From: Zoogloeaceae bacterium G21618-S1
Lineage (GTDB): Bacteria; Pseudomonadota; Gammaproteobacteria; Burkholderiales; Rhodocyclaceae
Direction of reading: 5' to 3'
Assembly: GCA_027214125.1 (NCBI GenBank)
Contig: JAPWHF010000004.1
Location: forward strand, 97,767-161,766
DNA length: 64,000 nucleotides
Made by a program: the position numbers and the translations under genes. The notes beneath the pieces were generated by a model. It was not told the origin of the DNA. It made no database searches and saw nothing but the letters and a program-made list of their open reading frames with translations. This document shows, piece by piece, positions 12,343-21,263 of this stretch; position 1 is the stretch's first letter; every line of letters starts with the position of its first letter.

Positions 12343-12594
12343 TCAGCTGTCGTCGCGACCGCGCGCGTGCGCCTCGCAGCAGAAGAACTCACCACCGTAG
12401 CGCACCCCTTCGCTCTCGGGCACGTGCACGCCGCAGCGCTGGCAGGACAACATTCGCGTGGACGCCTGAGTCTCGCCGCCGCGCTGCGCGCCCGGCCGAG
12501 ACCCGCTACCCGGCGGGATTTTGGGTTTGCTCAGCACGCGGCGAACCCAGTAGATGACAAACAGGACGAGGAGGAAAACGAGCAGTTTCGACAC
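12343..12594 (-). CDS. PP0621 family small membrane protein
   Basis: An 83-residue protein with one N-terminal membrane helix (residues 4-17) and a C-terminal cysteine module. CQRC lies near 50-53 and FFCCEAH near 69-75, resembling a treble-clef or zinc-ribbon knuckle. This short family is conserved in beta- and gammaproteobacteria, often next to pilS, and has no established function. It ends three bases before pilS, so it leads the pilS-pilR-ampD operon. A role in assembly or sensing for the pilus system is inference from position only. Confidence 0.8.
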   Translation of the reverse strand: MSKLLVFLLVLFVIYWVRRVLSKPKIPPGSGSRPGAQRGGETQASTRMLSCQRCGVHVPESEGVRYGGEFFCCEAHARGRDDS

Positions 12595-12662
12595 GATCTC
12601 GGTGCGCCGCGATGGAAGCGAAAAAGTTTAGCACGCGGGGCGGCACGCGCCCCGGGCTCAGA

Positions 12663-13820
12663 TCAAAGCGCGACCAGGCGCTCGCAGGCGGCGTCGAGCG
12701 TATCGTCGTGCTTGGCAAAGCAGAAGCGCACCACGCCCTCGTCCTCGGCGTCGGCCGAAAACGCCGACACCGGAATCGCCGCCACTTTCATCTCGCGGGT
12801 CAGCCATTCGACAAACGCGGTATCGGGCACATCGCGGATCGCGCGGTAGCGCGCCAGCTGAAAGTAGGTGCCCGAGCACGGCAGCAACTCGAAGCGCGAG
12901 GTGGCCAGCGCGGCGCGGAAGCGATCGCGCTTGGCCTGATAGAAGGCGGCCAGCCCGAGATGGCGCGAGGCGTCGGCCATGTAGTCGGCCAGCGCGTACT
13001 GCACCGGTGTGATCACAGTGAACACGTTGAACTGATGCACCTTGCGAAACTCAGCCATCAACGCCGCCGGCGCCACCACGTAGCCGACCTTCCAGCCGGT
13101 GATGTGATAGGTCTTGCCGAAGCCGGAGACGATCACGCTGCGCTCGGCCAACGCCGGATGGCGCGCACAGCTCTCATGCTGGCGGCCGTCGAAAACGATG
13201 TGCTCGTACACCTCGTCCGACACGATCACGATGTCGGTGCCGCGCACCAGCTCGGCCAGGCGCGTCATGTCCTCGGCCGACCACACGCTGCCGGTCGGAT
13301 TGTGGGGGCTGTTGATCATGATCATGCGGGTGCGCGGGGTGATGTGCGCCGCCACCGCTGCCCAGTCTGGCCGGTACTCCGGCGCATGCAAGGCCATGCG
13401 CACCACCCGGCCGCCCTGCAACTCGATGGCCGGCGCGTACGAGTCGTACACCGGCTCGAAGACGATTACCTCGTCGCCCGGATGCACCAGCGCAGCCACC
13501 GCGGTGAACAGCCCCTGCGTGGCACCGGCGGTCACCGTGACCTCGGTATCGGGGTCGTAGCGCGTGCCGTACAAATCGGCCACCTTCGCCGCAATCGCCT
13601 CGCGCAGCACGGCCACGCCGGCCATCGGTGGGTACTGGTTGTAGCCCTCGCGCATCCAGTGCGACACGCGGTCGAACAACACTGGCTCGGCATTGAAGTC
13701 AGGAAAGCCCTGCGACAGATTGATCGCACCAGCCTCGGCCGCCATGCGCGACATCACGGTAAAAATGGTGGTGCCGACCTTCGGCAGGCGGGACGAAACA
13801 GCAACGGCGCAATCGGGCAT
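12663..13820 (-). CDS. Methionine aminotransferase (YbdL type)
   Basis: A 385-residue class I PLP aminotransferase. The N-terminus RLPKVGTTIFTVMS and the segment GFPDF are typical of the methionine/glutamine (YbdL, kynurenine) aminotransferase subfamily. The PLP lysine is Lys236 in SGFGKTYHITGWK, and SPHNPTG contacts the cofactor. It is divergent from mtnA with about 90 bases between, which supports a role in recycling methylthio compounds: the final step of methionine salvage transaminates 2-oxo-4-methylthiobutyrate. The exact amino donor and physiological substrate are not determined by sequence. Confidence 0.92.
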   Translation of the reverse strand: MPDCAVAVSSRLPKVGTTIFTVMSRMAAEAGAINLSQGFPDFNAEPVLFDRVSHWMREGYNQYPPMAGVAVLREAIAAKVADLYGTRYDPDTEVTVTAGATQGLFTAVAALVHPGDEVIVFEPVYDSYAPAIELQGGRVVRMALHAPEYRPDWAAVAAHITPRTRMIMINSPHNPTGSVWSAEDMTRLAELVRGTDIVIVSDEVYEHIVFDGRQHESCARHPALAERSVIVSGFGKTYHITGWKVGYVVAPAALMAEFRKVHQFNVFTVITPVQYALADYMADASRHLGLAAFYQAKRDRFRAALATSRFELLPCSGTYFQLARYRAIRDVPDTAFVEWLTREMKVAAIPVSAFSADAEDEGVVRFCFAKHDDTLDAACERLVAL

Positions 13821-13909
13821 GACAATCCAGGCGGCAAAGGCAAAAGACGATTCTCGCAGAGCCCATCAAGCGCGCCAAGCGAAGCGGCCACAGCGATACA
13901 ATGGCGGCC

Positions 13910-14968
13910 ATGAGTGTTCCCATCCCCGCCCCGACCCTGATTCGCGACGACACCTGTGTGCGCATCCTCGATCAGACCGCCCTGCCCCATCACCGCGTCA
14001 CGCTCACGCTCGACAGCCTCGACGCCGTCGCCCACGCGATCCGGTCCATGCAGGTACGCGGCGCGCCGCTGATCGGCGCCACCGCCGCCTGCGGCGTGGC
14101 GCTGGCGCTGCGTGATACCGCCGACGACACCACGCTGGAACATGCCCTCACCGTCCTTGGCGCCACCCGGCCAACCGCGGTGAACCTGCTCTGGGCGCTG
14201 ACACGCATGGCCCGCGTGCTGCGCCCGCTGTCGCCGGCCGAACGCCCGGCGGCGGCGAGCCGCGAAGCCGACGCCATCATCACCGAAGACATCGCCACCA
14301 ACGCCGCCATCGGCCAGCACGGTCTGGCGCTGATTGCCGCCATCGCTCAAGGCCGTCCCGGCCCGGTGCGCGTCATGACCCACTGTAACGCCGGCTGGTT
14401 GGCCACGCTCGGCCACGGCACCGCGCTGTCGCCGGTGTATGCCGCGCAGGCGGCGGGTATCGATGTCGAGGTGTGGGTCAGCGAAACCCGTCCGCGCAAC
14501 CAGGGCCTGCTTACCGCGTGGGAACTTCGTGAATCCGGCATCACCCATCGCCTCATCGCCGACAACGCCGCCGGTCTGCTGATGATGCGCGGCGAGGTCG
14601 ATCTGGTCATTACCGGCGCCGATCGCGTCGCCGCCAACGGCGACACCGCCAACAAGGTCGGCACCTACCTCAAGGCGCTGGCCGCCGCCGACAACGGCGT
14701 GCCCTTCTATATTGCCGCGCCGGTGTCGACCATCGACTTCGCCTGCCCCAATGGCGCCGCCATCCCGATCGAAGAGCGCGACGGCGACGAGATGCGTGTG
14801 CTGCACGGTCTCGACGCCCGCGGCGGCACGGCACAGCTGCGCATCGCATCGGCCGGCACCGCGGTCGGTAACCCGGCCTTCGACATCACGCCAGCGGCGC
14901 GCATCACCGGCATCATCACCGAACACGGTGTCGTGGCGCCCGACGCACTCGGCACACTCGCACCATGA
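13910..14968 (+). CDS. mtnA: S-methyl-5-thioribose-1-phosphate isomerase
   Basis: Isomerises 5-methylthioribose-1-phosphate to the ribulose form, using products of S-adenosylmethionine metabolism. The 352 residues show the family signatures RGAPLIG, MTHCNAG (reactive Cys) and TGADRVAANGDTANKVGTY (catalytic Asp). In-frame ATGs occur at 13901 and 13910; the second is chosen because the first lies against a TACAAT that may be the -10. Its stop overlaps the next ATG by four bases. No mtnP, mtnK, mtnC or mtnD is visible nearby. Confidence 0.94.
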   Translation: MSVPIPAPTLIRDDTCVRILDQTALPHHRVTLTLDSLDAVAHAIRSMQVRGAPLIGATAACGVALALRDTADDTTLEHALTVLGATRPTAVNLLWALTRMARVLRPLSPAERPAAASREADAIITEDIATNAAIGQHGLALIAAIAQGRPGPVRVMTHCNAGWLATLGHGTALSPVYAAQAAGIDVEVWVSETRPRNQGLLTAWELRESGITHRLIADNAAGLLMMRGEVDLVITGADRVAANGDTANKVGTYLKALAAADNGVPFYIAAPVSTIDFACPNGAAIPIEERDGDEMRVLHGLDARGGTAQLRIASAGTAVGNPAFDITPAARITGIITEHGVVAPDALGTLAP

Positions 14969-15639
14969 ACCCGCTCGCGGATCACCTGCTCCAAGTCGCC
15001 CGCGGCATGACCGCCGCCCGCCTGTCCGTCGGCACCGCCGGCAATGTCAGCGCGCGCGATGACGCCAGCGATGCCGGTGACTTCTGGGTCACCCCCTCCG
15101 GCATGGTTCCCGAGCGCTGCGAGGCCGCCGACATGACGCACGTCGCCAGCGACGGCACCGCCCACGGTCGGCGCGCGCCCTCCAGCGAATGGCGTCTGCA
15201 CCGCGACATTTACGCCGCACGGCCCGACGTTGGCGCCATCCTCCACGCCCACGCGCCGTTCGCCACCGCGCTCGCCTGCCATCGCCGCGATGTGCCCGCC
15301 TTTCATTACATGGTGGCGCGCTTCGGTGGCGACAGCGTGCGCTGCGGCAGCTATGCCACCTTTGGCACCCAGGCATTGTCCGACGCCACCGTCAAAGCCC
15401 TCGAAAACCGCAACGCCGCGCTCATGGCCAATCACGGCATGATCGTGCTGGCGCCCGATCTGAATTGCCTGCTCGATCGCGCCATCGAACTCGAAATGCT
15501 CTGCGAACACTACTGGCGCGCACGCTGCCTCGGCGAGCCACCCTGCCTCGACGAGGCGCAGATGCGCGAAGCGCTGGTGCAGTTCCGCTGGTATGGCCGC
15601 CCACGCCCGCTCGACGCCGACCCGGAGACCCCGCAATGA
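14965..15639 (+). CDS. FucA-like class II aldolase, probable DHAP-shunt aldolase
   Basis: A 224-residue zinc aldolase of the class II aldolase/adducin family. Residues align with L-fuculose-1-phosphate aldolase: catalytic Glu75 in PSSEWR, zinc ligands His94 and His96 (HAHAPFATA), and His157 (ANHGMIV), plus ATFGT. Directly coupled behind mtnA, it is best read as the aldolase that splits methylthioribulose-1-phosphate into dihydroxyacetone phosphate and methylthioacetaldehyde (DHAP shunt). The related dehydratase MtnB shares the fold but lacks this FucA-like pattern. The call rests on residues and context; substrate is inferred. Confidence 0.85.
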   Translation: MNPLADHLLQVARGMTAARLSVGTAGNVSARDDASDAGDFWVTPSGMVPERCEAADMTHVASDGTAHGRRAPSSEWRLHRDIYAARPDVGAILHAHAPFATALACHRRDVPAFHYMVARFGGDSVRCGSYATFGTQALSDATVKALENRNAALMANHGMIVLAPDLNCLLDRAIELEMLCEHYWRARCLGEPPCLDEAQMREALVQFRWYGRPRPLDADPETPQ

Positions 15640-15956
15640 ACTCACCGCTCGACGAAACCGCTGTACGCGAAGCCCTCAAGCAGGTCATCGACCCCGAAGT
15701 CGGCATGAACATCGTCGACCTCGGCCTGATCTACACCGTCACGCTCACCGACGCGCAAATCACCATCGAGATGACCATGACCAGCCCCGCCTGCCCGATG
15801 GGCCAGATGATCATGGACGAAGTCGAAACCGCGCTGCGCCGCCTCGCCCCCGACCTGCCCCCTGTCGTTGAACTGGTCTGGTCGCCCGAGTGGACGCCCG
15901 CCATGATGAGTGACACCGCCAAGGCCCACTTCGGCTGGCAGCCCGACGATGTCTGA
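15636..15956 (+). CDS. DUF59/MIP18-type metal-sulfur cluster assembly factor
   Basis: A 106-residue protein of the DUF59 (SufT/PaaD-like) family. The signatures are DPEVGMNIVDLGLIY near residue 17 and the cysteine motif MTSPACPMG near 46. The family helps load Fe-S clusters on target enzymes; the client here is unknown. The ATG overlaps the aldolase stop, and the next gene starts inside its end, so all four genes from mtnA form one translationally coupled unit. Why an Fe-S factor sits in a methylthio-compound operon is not clear. Confidence 0.9.
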   Translation: MNSPLDETAVREALKQVIDPEVGMNIVDLGLIYTVTLTDAQITIEMTMTSPACPMGQMIMDEVETALRRLAPDLPPVVELVWSPEWTPAMMSDTAKAHFGWQPDDV

Positions 15957-17019
15957 TCTGCCGCCCTGGCAGCGCGCCCCGCTGCTGGTACTCGGCTTTG
16001 CCGGCTTGATCACCGGCGTGCTCGCCGGCCTGTGGCGGCTGGCCTGGCCCACGCCCGACTTCGTCGCCGGTGCGCCCCATGGCGCACTGATGATGTGCGC
16101 CTTCTTCGGCACGCTCATTGCGCTCGAGCGCGCTGTTGCCGTCGGTCAGCGCTGGGCCTATCTCGGCCCGCTGGGCAGCGGCATCGGCAGCGGCTTGCTC
16201 ATCGCAGGCGCTCCCCCTACCGTGACCATCATGCTCTTCATCGCCGGCGGTATCGTGCTGGTACTCGCCTCGCTGCACGCCCAGCGGAAAGCGCCCGCCC
16301 TGCACGCCCGCGTGCTCACCCTCGGCGCCATGGCCTGGCTATTGGGGGTGCTGGTGTGGGCCCTCACCGGCGCCGTCGACCTGGCCCTGTGGTGGTGGGC
16401 CGCCTTTCTGATCATCACCATCGCCGGCGAGCGGCTGGAGCTCTCGCGGCTGATGCGGGTCAGCCCGCGCATGCAGCAGATCTTCATTGCCCTGATCGGC
16501 CTGCTGATTGCAGGCGCCTCACTCGCCGCACTGCCCGTCGGCCCGCGCCTGTTCGGCCTCGGCGCCATCGGCCTGGCAATGTGGCTGCTCAAACAGGATG
16601 TCGCCCGCCGCACGGTCAAGACCACCGGCCTCACCCGCTACATCGCCGTGTGCCTGCTGTCGGGCTATCTGTGGCTGGCGCTTGGCGGCGCGGTGCTCGC
16701 CGTGCTGGCCCCCGGCGCCGGCAGCATCGGCTGGGACACCGCGGTGCACAGCCTGATGGTCGGCTTCGTGTTTGCCATGGTATTCGGCCACGCGCCCATC
16801 ATCCTGCCCGCTGTTCTTCGCGTTCGGTTGCCATATCACGCCAGATTTTATGTACCCTTGGCCCTTTTACACCTGAGCCTCGCCCTGCGCGTGGCGGGCG
16901 ACCTGTTCGAAAGCCACGGGCTACGTGCCGATGGTGCGCTGGGCAACGCCGCCGCCATCGGCGTGTTTCTGTTGATGATGATTGCTGTGGTCACCCGCCA
17001 CGGCACCAAACGCCCATGA
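15949..17019 (+). CDS. Multi-pass membrane protein, NnrS-like
   Basis: A 356-residue very hydrophobic protein with about ten to twelve predicted membrane spans. The segment HGALMMCAFFGTLIALERAV near residues 44-63 and a late FGHAPIILPAV resemble NnrS-related haem/copper membrane proteins linked to nitric-oxide responses, but the match is partial. It overlaps the DUF59 gene by eight bases, so it is the last gene of the mtnA operon. Membership of the NnrS family is uncertain; conserved histidines in membrane segments suggest metal or haem binding. Confidence 0.75.
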   Translation: MSDLPPWQRAPLLVLGFAGLITGVLAGLWRLAWPTPDFVAGAPHGALMMCAFFGTLIALERAVAVGQRWAYLGPLGSGIGSGLLIAGAPPTVTIMLFIAGGIVLVLASLHAQRKAPALHARVLTLGAMAWLLGVLVWALTGAVDLALWWWAAFLIITIAGERLELSRLMRVSPRMQQIFIALIGLLIAGASLAALPVGPRLFGLGAIGLAMWLLKQDVARRTVKTTGLTRYIAVCLLSGYLWLALGGAVLAVLAPGAGSIGWDTAVHSLMVGFVFAMVFGHAPIILPAVLRVRLPYHARFYVPLALLHLSLALRVAGDLFESHGLRADGALGNAAAIGVFLLMMIAVVTRHGTKRP

Positions 17020-17089
17020 CCGCCACGCGACCAAAACCGCCCGGCGGCACACACTGGAAGCTGCATCACATGAATTCGCGACGCGCACG

Positions 17090-19840
17090 ATGCGCGTGAT
17101 CCGCTCCCTTCGCCGGCTCCTGAAGCACTTCGGCCTCGCCCTGCTGCTGGCGGGCGTCCTCGCCGCGGCCACCGAGGCCGTCTACAAGAATGCGCTCGAC
17201 GCGCAACGCGATCGGGTGTACGCCGAATTTCAGCTCGCCGCCGGTCAACACATCGGCACCCTGCGCAAACGCGTCGAAGCGGTGCTCGACCTGCAACGCC
17301 TGCTGGGCGACCATGTCGACGTGGCCGGCGCCGGCAGCGCGAAAGACTTCGAACAGATCAGCAGTTCGCTGATGCGGGTGCACACCTTCATCAAGGCTAT
17401 CGCGCTGGCCGACATTGACGACAGTGTGACGCCGCCCTTGCGCTTCCCGGCCCGCCATGTCGCCACCCACGCTGCCTGGCCCAAGCCCGGCACCGATCTG
17501 GCCATGGAAGGCCTGCAAGCCGTCGAAGCCGTGCAAACCGCCCTGCGCAGCAGATCCATCGTCGCCACGCCCCTGCTCAGCCCCGAAGCTGAAGACGGCG
17601 AAGGTATTCGCCTGTTTTCGCCCGCCGGCAAGCATGTGCTCGGCCTCTACATGCACCTGAGCGAACTGGCGCAGAGCACGCTGTGGGCCGGCATGGACCC
17701 GGACGCCCGAAACATGGCCTTCACCATTCTGGATACCACCACCGACCCGCGCAGCGCCCCCGAAATGTACCGTGACACCATCGGTGACAACTTCGAAACC
17801 GCCTATGTCGAAGTCATCGAGTTCGCCGCCCGACGCTGGCTCATCATCGCCACCCCAACACCAAATCACTTCGAACTGGCGCCCGCCGCATCCATCGAGC
17901 GCCAGCGTGCCACCGGCTGGGCCATCACCCTCCTCGCCGCGCTGCTGGTGGCCTTCCTGCAAACCCGCAACGCCGTCATCCGCGATCGCGTACGCAGCAG
18001 CACCGCCGAGCTGGCCGAAACCAACCGCATCCTGGCCGAAACCAATGCCACGCTTCAAGCCGAGGTCGCCCAGCGCACCGCCTCCGAAGCCGCGCTGCGC
18101 ACCAGCACCACGCTGCAGCAAGCCATTTTGCACAGCGCCGACTACGCCATCGTCCTTACCGACACCGACGGCATCGTCCGCGTCTTCAACCCCGCCGCCG
18201 AAACCATGCTCGGCTGCGCCGCCGACCTGGTGGTCGACAAGCGCACCCCCATTGATTTCATCAACACCGCCGCCATGGCACGCATGGAACACGCCACCGG
18301 CAAACGCGGCTTTGCCGCCGTGCTCGACACCGCACGCGGCCTGGCAACGAGCGAACCCGTCGAGCTGGAGCTGACCCGTACCGACGGCCGCAACGTCCCG
18401 GCCGCCGTGTCAATCTCCCCGTTGCTCGACGCCCAGGACGGCCGTATTACCGGCTATCTGGCCATCGCCTCCGACATCACCCACCGCAAAGCCGCAGAGA
18501 CCCGCATCCTGCACTTGGCCCATTTCGATCCGCTCACCGAACTGCCCAACCGCAGCCTGCTCGGCGTCCGCCTCGAAGCCGCCCTCGAAGCCGCCAATCG
18601 CTTCGACCAATCGCTGGGCGTCCTCTTCCTCGATCTCGATCGCTTCAAAAACGTCAATGACTCCCTCGGCCACCAGGCCGGCGACGCCCTGCTCAAAGCC
18701 GTCTCCGGCCGCTTCCAGCACTGCGTGCGCGAACAGGACACCGTCGCGCGCATGGGCGGCGACGAGTTCATCGTCGTCCTTCCCGAGCTCGAAAGCCGCC
18801 AACAAGCTGCCGAAGTCGCCGAGCGCATCATCGAAGCCCTGGGCGCACCCTTCGACATCAAAGGCCACCGCCTCACCGTCACCCCCAGTATCGGCATCGC
18901 CATCTACCCCGACGACGGCAGCACCGCCGACACTCTCATCCAGCACGCCGACGCTGCCATGTATCACGCCAAGGACGCCGGCCGGAACAACTACCAGTTC
19001 TACGAATCGCGCCTGTCCACGCTGGTCTCCACCCGGCTAACCCTCGAAAACCGCCTGCGCCGGGCACTCGAGCGGCAAGAGTTCGAGCTCTACTACCAGC
19101 CGCAGGTCGACATCGCCTCCGGCGACTTCATCGGCGTCGAAGCCATGCTGCGCTGGAATGACCCCGACGAAGGCCCGGTCGAGCCCGACGTCTTCATACC
19201 CGTCGCCGAAGACAGCGGCCTGATCGTTCCCATCGGCGCGTGGGTATTGCGTACCGCCTGCACCCAGGCCGAAGCCTGGCGCCGCAAACACCTCATCGAC
19301 GTTCCCATGGCCGTCAACCTCTCGGCCCGCCAGTTCGACGAAACCAGCCTGCTCGACACCATCGCCGACGTCCTCAATGAGACCGGTTTGCCGGCCAGCC
19401 GCCTGGAAATCGAACTGACCGAATCGCTGATCATGCGCAACCCCGAACTCACCGCCGACGTCCTCGACGGCGCCAAGCGACTCGGTGTCATGATCGGCGT
19501 TGACGACTTCGGCACCGGCTACTCCAGCCTCGCCTACCTCAAACGCTTCCCCATCGACCGGCTCAAGATCGACCGCTCCTTCATCGCCGACATCGAAACC
19601 GAACCCGACGACGCCGCCATCGCCGAAACCATCATCGCCATGGCCCACACCCTGCGCATCGAAGTGCTCGCCGAAGGCGTCGAAACCGTCGGCCAACTGC
19701 GGATGCTTCGCGGTTGGGCCTGCGACGCCTACCAGGGCTACCTGTGCAGCCGGCCGTTGCCTGCGGATGACATGAACGCATTGCTGAAGGGGCTGCGGGC
19801 TGCGCGGATGTTTGGTTTGCCGGATGTGGGGCATGCGTGA
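17090..19840 (+). CDS. Membrane diguanylate cyclase/phosphodiesterase (CHASE-like, PAS, GGDEF, EAL)
   Basis: A 916-residue c-di-GMP enzyme. An N-terminal membrane helix is followed by a periplasmic CHASE-like sensor, a second helix (WAITLLAALLVAFL), a coiled linker, a PAS domain, GGDEF and EAL. The cyclase site GGDEF is intact at 556-560, with an inhibitory-site REQD five residues before it. The phosphodiesterase motif reads EAM at 684-686 instead of EAL, while the ELTES, DDFGTGYSSL, LKIDRSFI and AEGVET motifs are kept, so activity is likely but not certain. The frame is open further upstream; the ATG at 17090 is chosen because the membrane helix follows it directly. No strong ribosome site is seen. 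Confidence 0.92.
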   Translation: MRVIRSLRRLLKHFGLALLLAGVLAAATEAVYKNALDAQRDRVYAEFQLAAGQHIGTLRKRVEAVLDLQRLLGDHVDVAGAGSAKDFEQISSSLMRVHTFIKAIALADIDDSVTPPLRFPARHVATHAAWPKPGTDLAMEGLQAVEAVQTALRSRSIVATPLLSPEAEDGEGIRLFSPAGKHVLGLYMHLSELAQSTLWAGMDPDARNMAFTILDTTTDPRSAPEMYRDTIGDNFETAYVEVIEFAARRWLIIATPTPNHFELAPAASIERQRATGWAITLLAALLVAFLQTRNAVIRDRVRSSTAELAETNRILAETNATLQAEVAQRTASEAALRTSTTLQQAILHSADYAIVLTDTDGIVRVFNPAAETMLGCAADLVVDKRTPIDFINTAAMARMEHATGKRGFAAVLDTARGLATSEPVELELTRTDGRNVPAAVSISPLLDAQDGRITGYLAIASDITHRKAAETRILHLAHFDPLTELPNRSLLGVRLEAALEAANRFDQSLGVLFLDLDRFKNVNDSLGHQAGDALLKAVSGRFQHCVREQDTVARMGGDEFIVVLPELESRQQAAEVAERIIEALGAPFDIKGHRLTVTPSIGIAIYPDDGSTADTLIQHADAAMYHAKDAGRNNYQFYESRLSTLVSTRLTLENRLRRALERQEFELYYQPQVDIASGDFIGVEAMLRWNDPDEGPVEPDVFIPVAEDSGLIVPIGAWVLRTACTQAEAWRRKHLIDVPMAVNLSARQFDETSLLDTIADVLNETGLPASRLEIELTESLIMRNPELTADVLDGAKRLGVMIGVDDFGTGYSSLAYLKRFPIDRLKIDRSFIADIETEPDDAAIAETIIAMAHTLRIEVLAEGVETVGQLRMLRGWACDAYQGYLCSRPLPADDMNALLKGLRAARMFGLPDVGHA

Positions 19841-19912
19841 GAAATGGCGGCCGGGCCGGTCGCGGCCTGTTTTGTTCGTCGTCCATCAACCGTTGAACTG
19901 ACTTCGTCCATT

Positions 19913-20495
19913 CGTTGGCCGGGTCTCGCCCCGGCGGGCGAATGACTTCTTTGTCGCGACAAAGAAGTCATCAAGAAAACGCCCCCGACTGTGCCGCCGG
20001 CTTCGCCGGTGCCCTCTCTACGCCCGGCGCCGGCGGGTCGTGTCGCGAACTCGCCCGGCGGGCTCAGACAGGCGACACGACAATTCCCGCCGTCGCCGTT
20101 CTCCGTTCGGCGGCACAGAAGGGGAGAAGCACGCGGGCTCGGCTTTGCCCTCGCCCGCCCCGGGGAGGCGCTTTGTAGGGCGGGTTTCAAACCCGCCATC
20201 GGTATTCGTTCGCAGGCCATTGGCGGGTTGAAACCCGCCCGACGCCCCCCCCTGTCGTTTCCGCTGTTGCCGGCGGGCACCCCATCCCCCTCTGTCGTGC
20301 CGAGCGCAGCAAGTGCGGGGCGGAAAAAGCGGCTTCGCTGTCTGAGCCCGCAGGGCGAGTTTGCGAAGTCGCCCGCCCCGTGCTTGCGGAGGGAGGGGAG
20401 CCCGAAGGGCCACGACAGTGGGGTGTGCTTCTTTGCCTGGCTTTCTTGCACAAGCAAGAAAGTAGGTCGCCCGCCGGGACGAGACCCGGCCAACG
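19913..20495 (+). repeat. Long palindromic repeat, copy A
   Basis: A 583-base non-coding element with terminal inverted repeats of 28 bases (19913-19940 and 20468-20495, one mismatch). Inside the left end is a perfect 30-base palindrome (19942-19971); inside the right end is a 9-bp hairpin (20441-20462). The centre carries two GGCGGGTT/AACCCGCC hairpins (20179-20197, 20222-20239). The two halves are imperfect inverted copies of each other (for example the block TCTGAGCCCGCAGGGCGAG and its complement), so the whole could form a giant cruciform. Frames across it are symmetric by-products. It fills most of the gap 19841-20771. A second copy lies inverted at 38353-38889. Confidence 0.9.
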
Positions 20496-20526
20496 TACGC
20501 CACCCGAAGCCCACAAAACCATCCTC

Positions 20527-20772
20527 TCAATAGCACTCACATCGCAACGCCCCATGCCCTCGCATGCCAGCCGTCTGATTGGGTGGATATACATTGACCA
20601 ACCGGCCAGCACGATTCTCAGTTGAGCACCGCGCAACACACGAGGCTGCCTCACTCAGAGCCTCTCTTAGTAAGTACAAAGCCAAAAGAACAACGGCTAT
20701 CACACCGCCAAAGACCATGGCCACCACGACGCCTACCGGCAATCGGTGCTCAAGTTCGTGCACCGGCTGCAC
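20527..20772 (-). CDS. Possible small single-pass membrane protein
   Basis: An 81-residue reading frame starting at a GTG that overlaps the stop of the lipoprotein gene (TAGTG), a common coupling arrangement. Residues 13-36 form a convincing membrane helix (VGVVVAMVFGGVIAVVLLAL). The first half uses GC-rich third positions like its neighbours; the second half does not, and nothing recognisable is encoded there. It may be a real short protein whose end has drifted, or chance coding. No family is recognised. Confidence 0.35.
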   Translation of the reverse strand: MQPVHELEHRLPVGVVVAMVFGGVIAVVLLALYLLREALSEAASCVARCSTENRAGRLVNVYPPNQTAGMRGHGALRCECY

Positions 20773-21263
20773 TAGAACCGACTCGTCCCCGCCGGCACCC
20801 CCAGATCGCCAAAATCCACCTCGCCCTTCTGGTCGAAAGGCACGCCGCCGAACAGCCCCCCGGTGTATAGCGTGCCGTGAATCCGGTAGTCGATGCGCTC
20901 CTGCCCCTTGGCCATGGCGCCGAACTGGCGCAGCAGGCCAGAGAGCGAACTGACGGCCTCCACCTCCAGCATGGCTTCGCTGAGTCGCGGCACGGTGACG
21001 GCCTTGTTGCTCACCCCTTTGGCGAAGGGCTTGCCGTTGAGTTCGACGGTGAAGCTCAGGCCGTCGACCGGGATCTCGGCATCGTTGGGGTTGAGCACGC
21101 GCAGGCTGAGGCCGAAGCGTTGTTCGAGCAGACCGACGTCGAGCAGGCGCAGGTCGGACACCGAGACCTCGGGCGGCTGCATGTTGAGCGGCAGGCTGGC
21201 GCAGGCGGCGAGGCCGAGGGTGGCCAATACGACGAGTGCGGTGCGGCGAGTGATGGGGCTCAT
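20772..21263 (-). CDS. LEA type 2 family lipoprotein
   Basis: A 163-residue protein with a lipoprotein signal peptide (lipobox LAAC, lipidated Cys21) and a WHy/LEA14-like domain (VSDLRLLDVGLLEQRFGLSL, then VLNPNDAEIPVDGL). Such proteins are small beta-sandwiches anchored to the periplasmic side of a membrane; their function in bacteria is poorly known, with a stress-related role proposed. The start overlaps the upstream reductase gene by four bases, which makes it the third gene of a coupled operon. Confidence 0.88.
   Translation of the reverse strand: MSPITRRTALVVLATLGLAACASLPLNMQPPEVSVSDLRLLDVGLLEQRFGLSLRVLNPNDAEIPVDGLSFTVELNGKPFAKGVSNKAVTVPRLSEAMLEVEAVSSLSGLLRQFGAMAKGQERIDYRIHGTLYTGGLFGGVPFDQKGEVDFGDLGVPAGTSRF

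Noticed and set aside
14965..15639. Assignment as MtnB dehydratase
   Set aside because: The residues follow FucA aldolase (PSSEWR, ATFGT, NHG), not the dehydratase; no mtnC/mtnD genes nearby.
19738..20533. Frames of up to 258 residues across repeat copy A on both strands
   Set aside because: They arise from the palindromic, GC-rich repeat; the same sequence reads on both strands, with no ribosome site and no domain.
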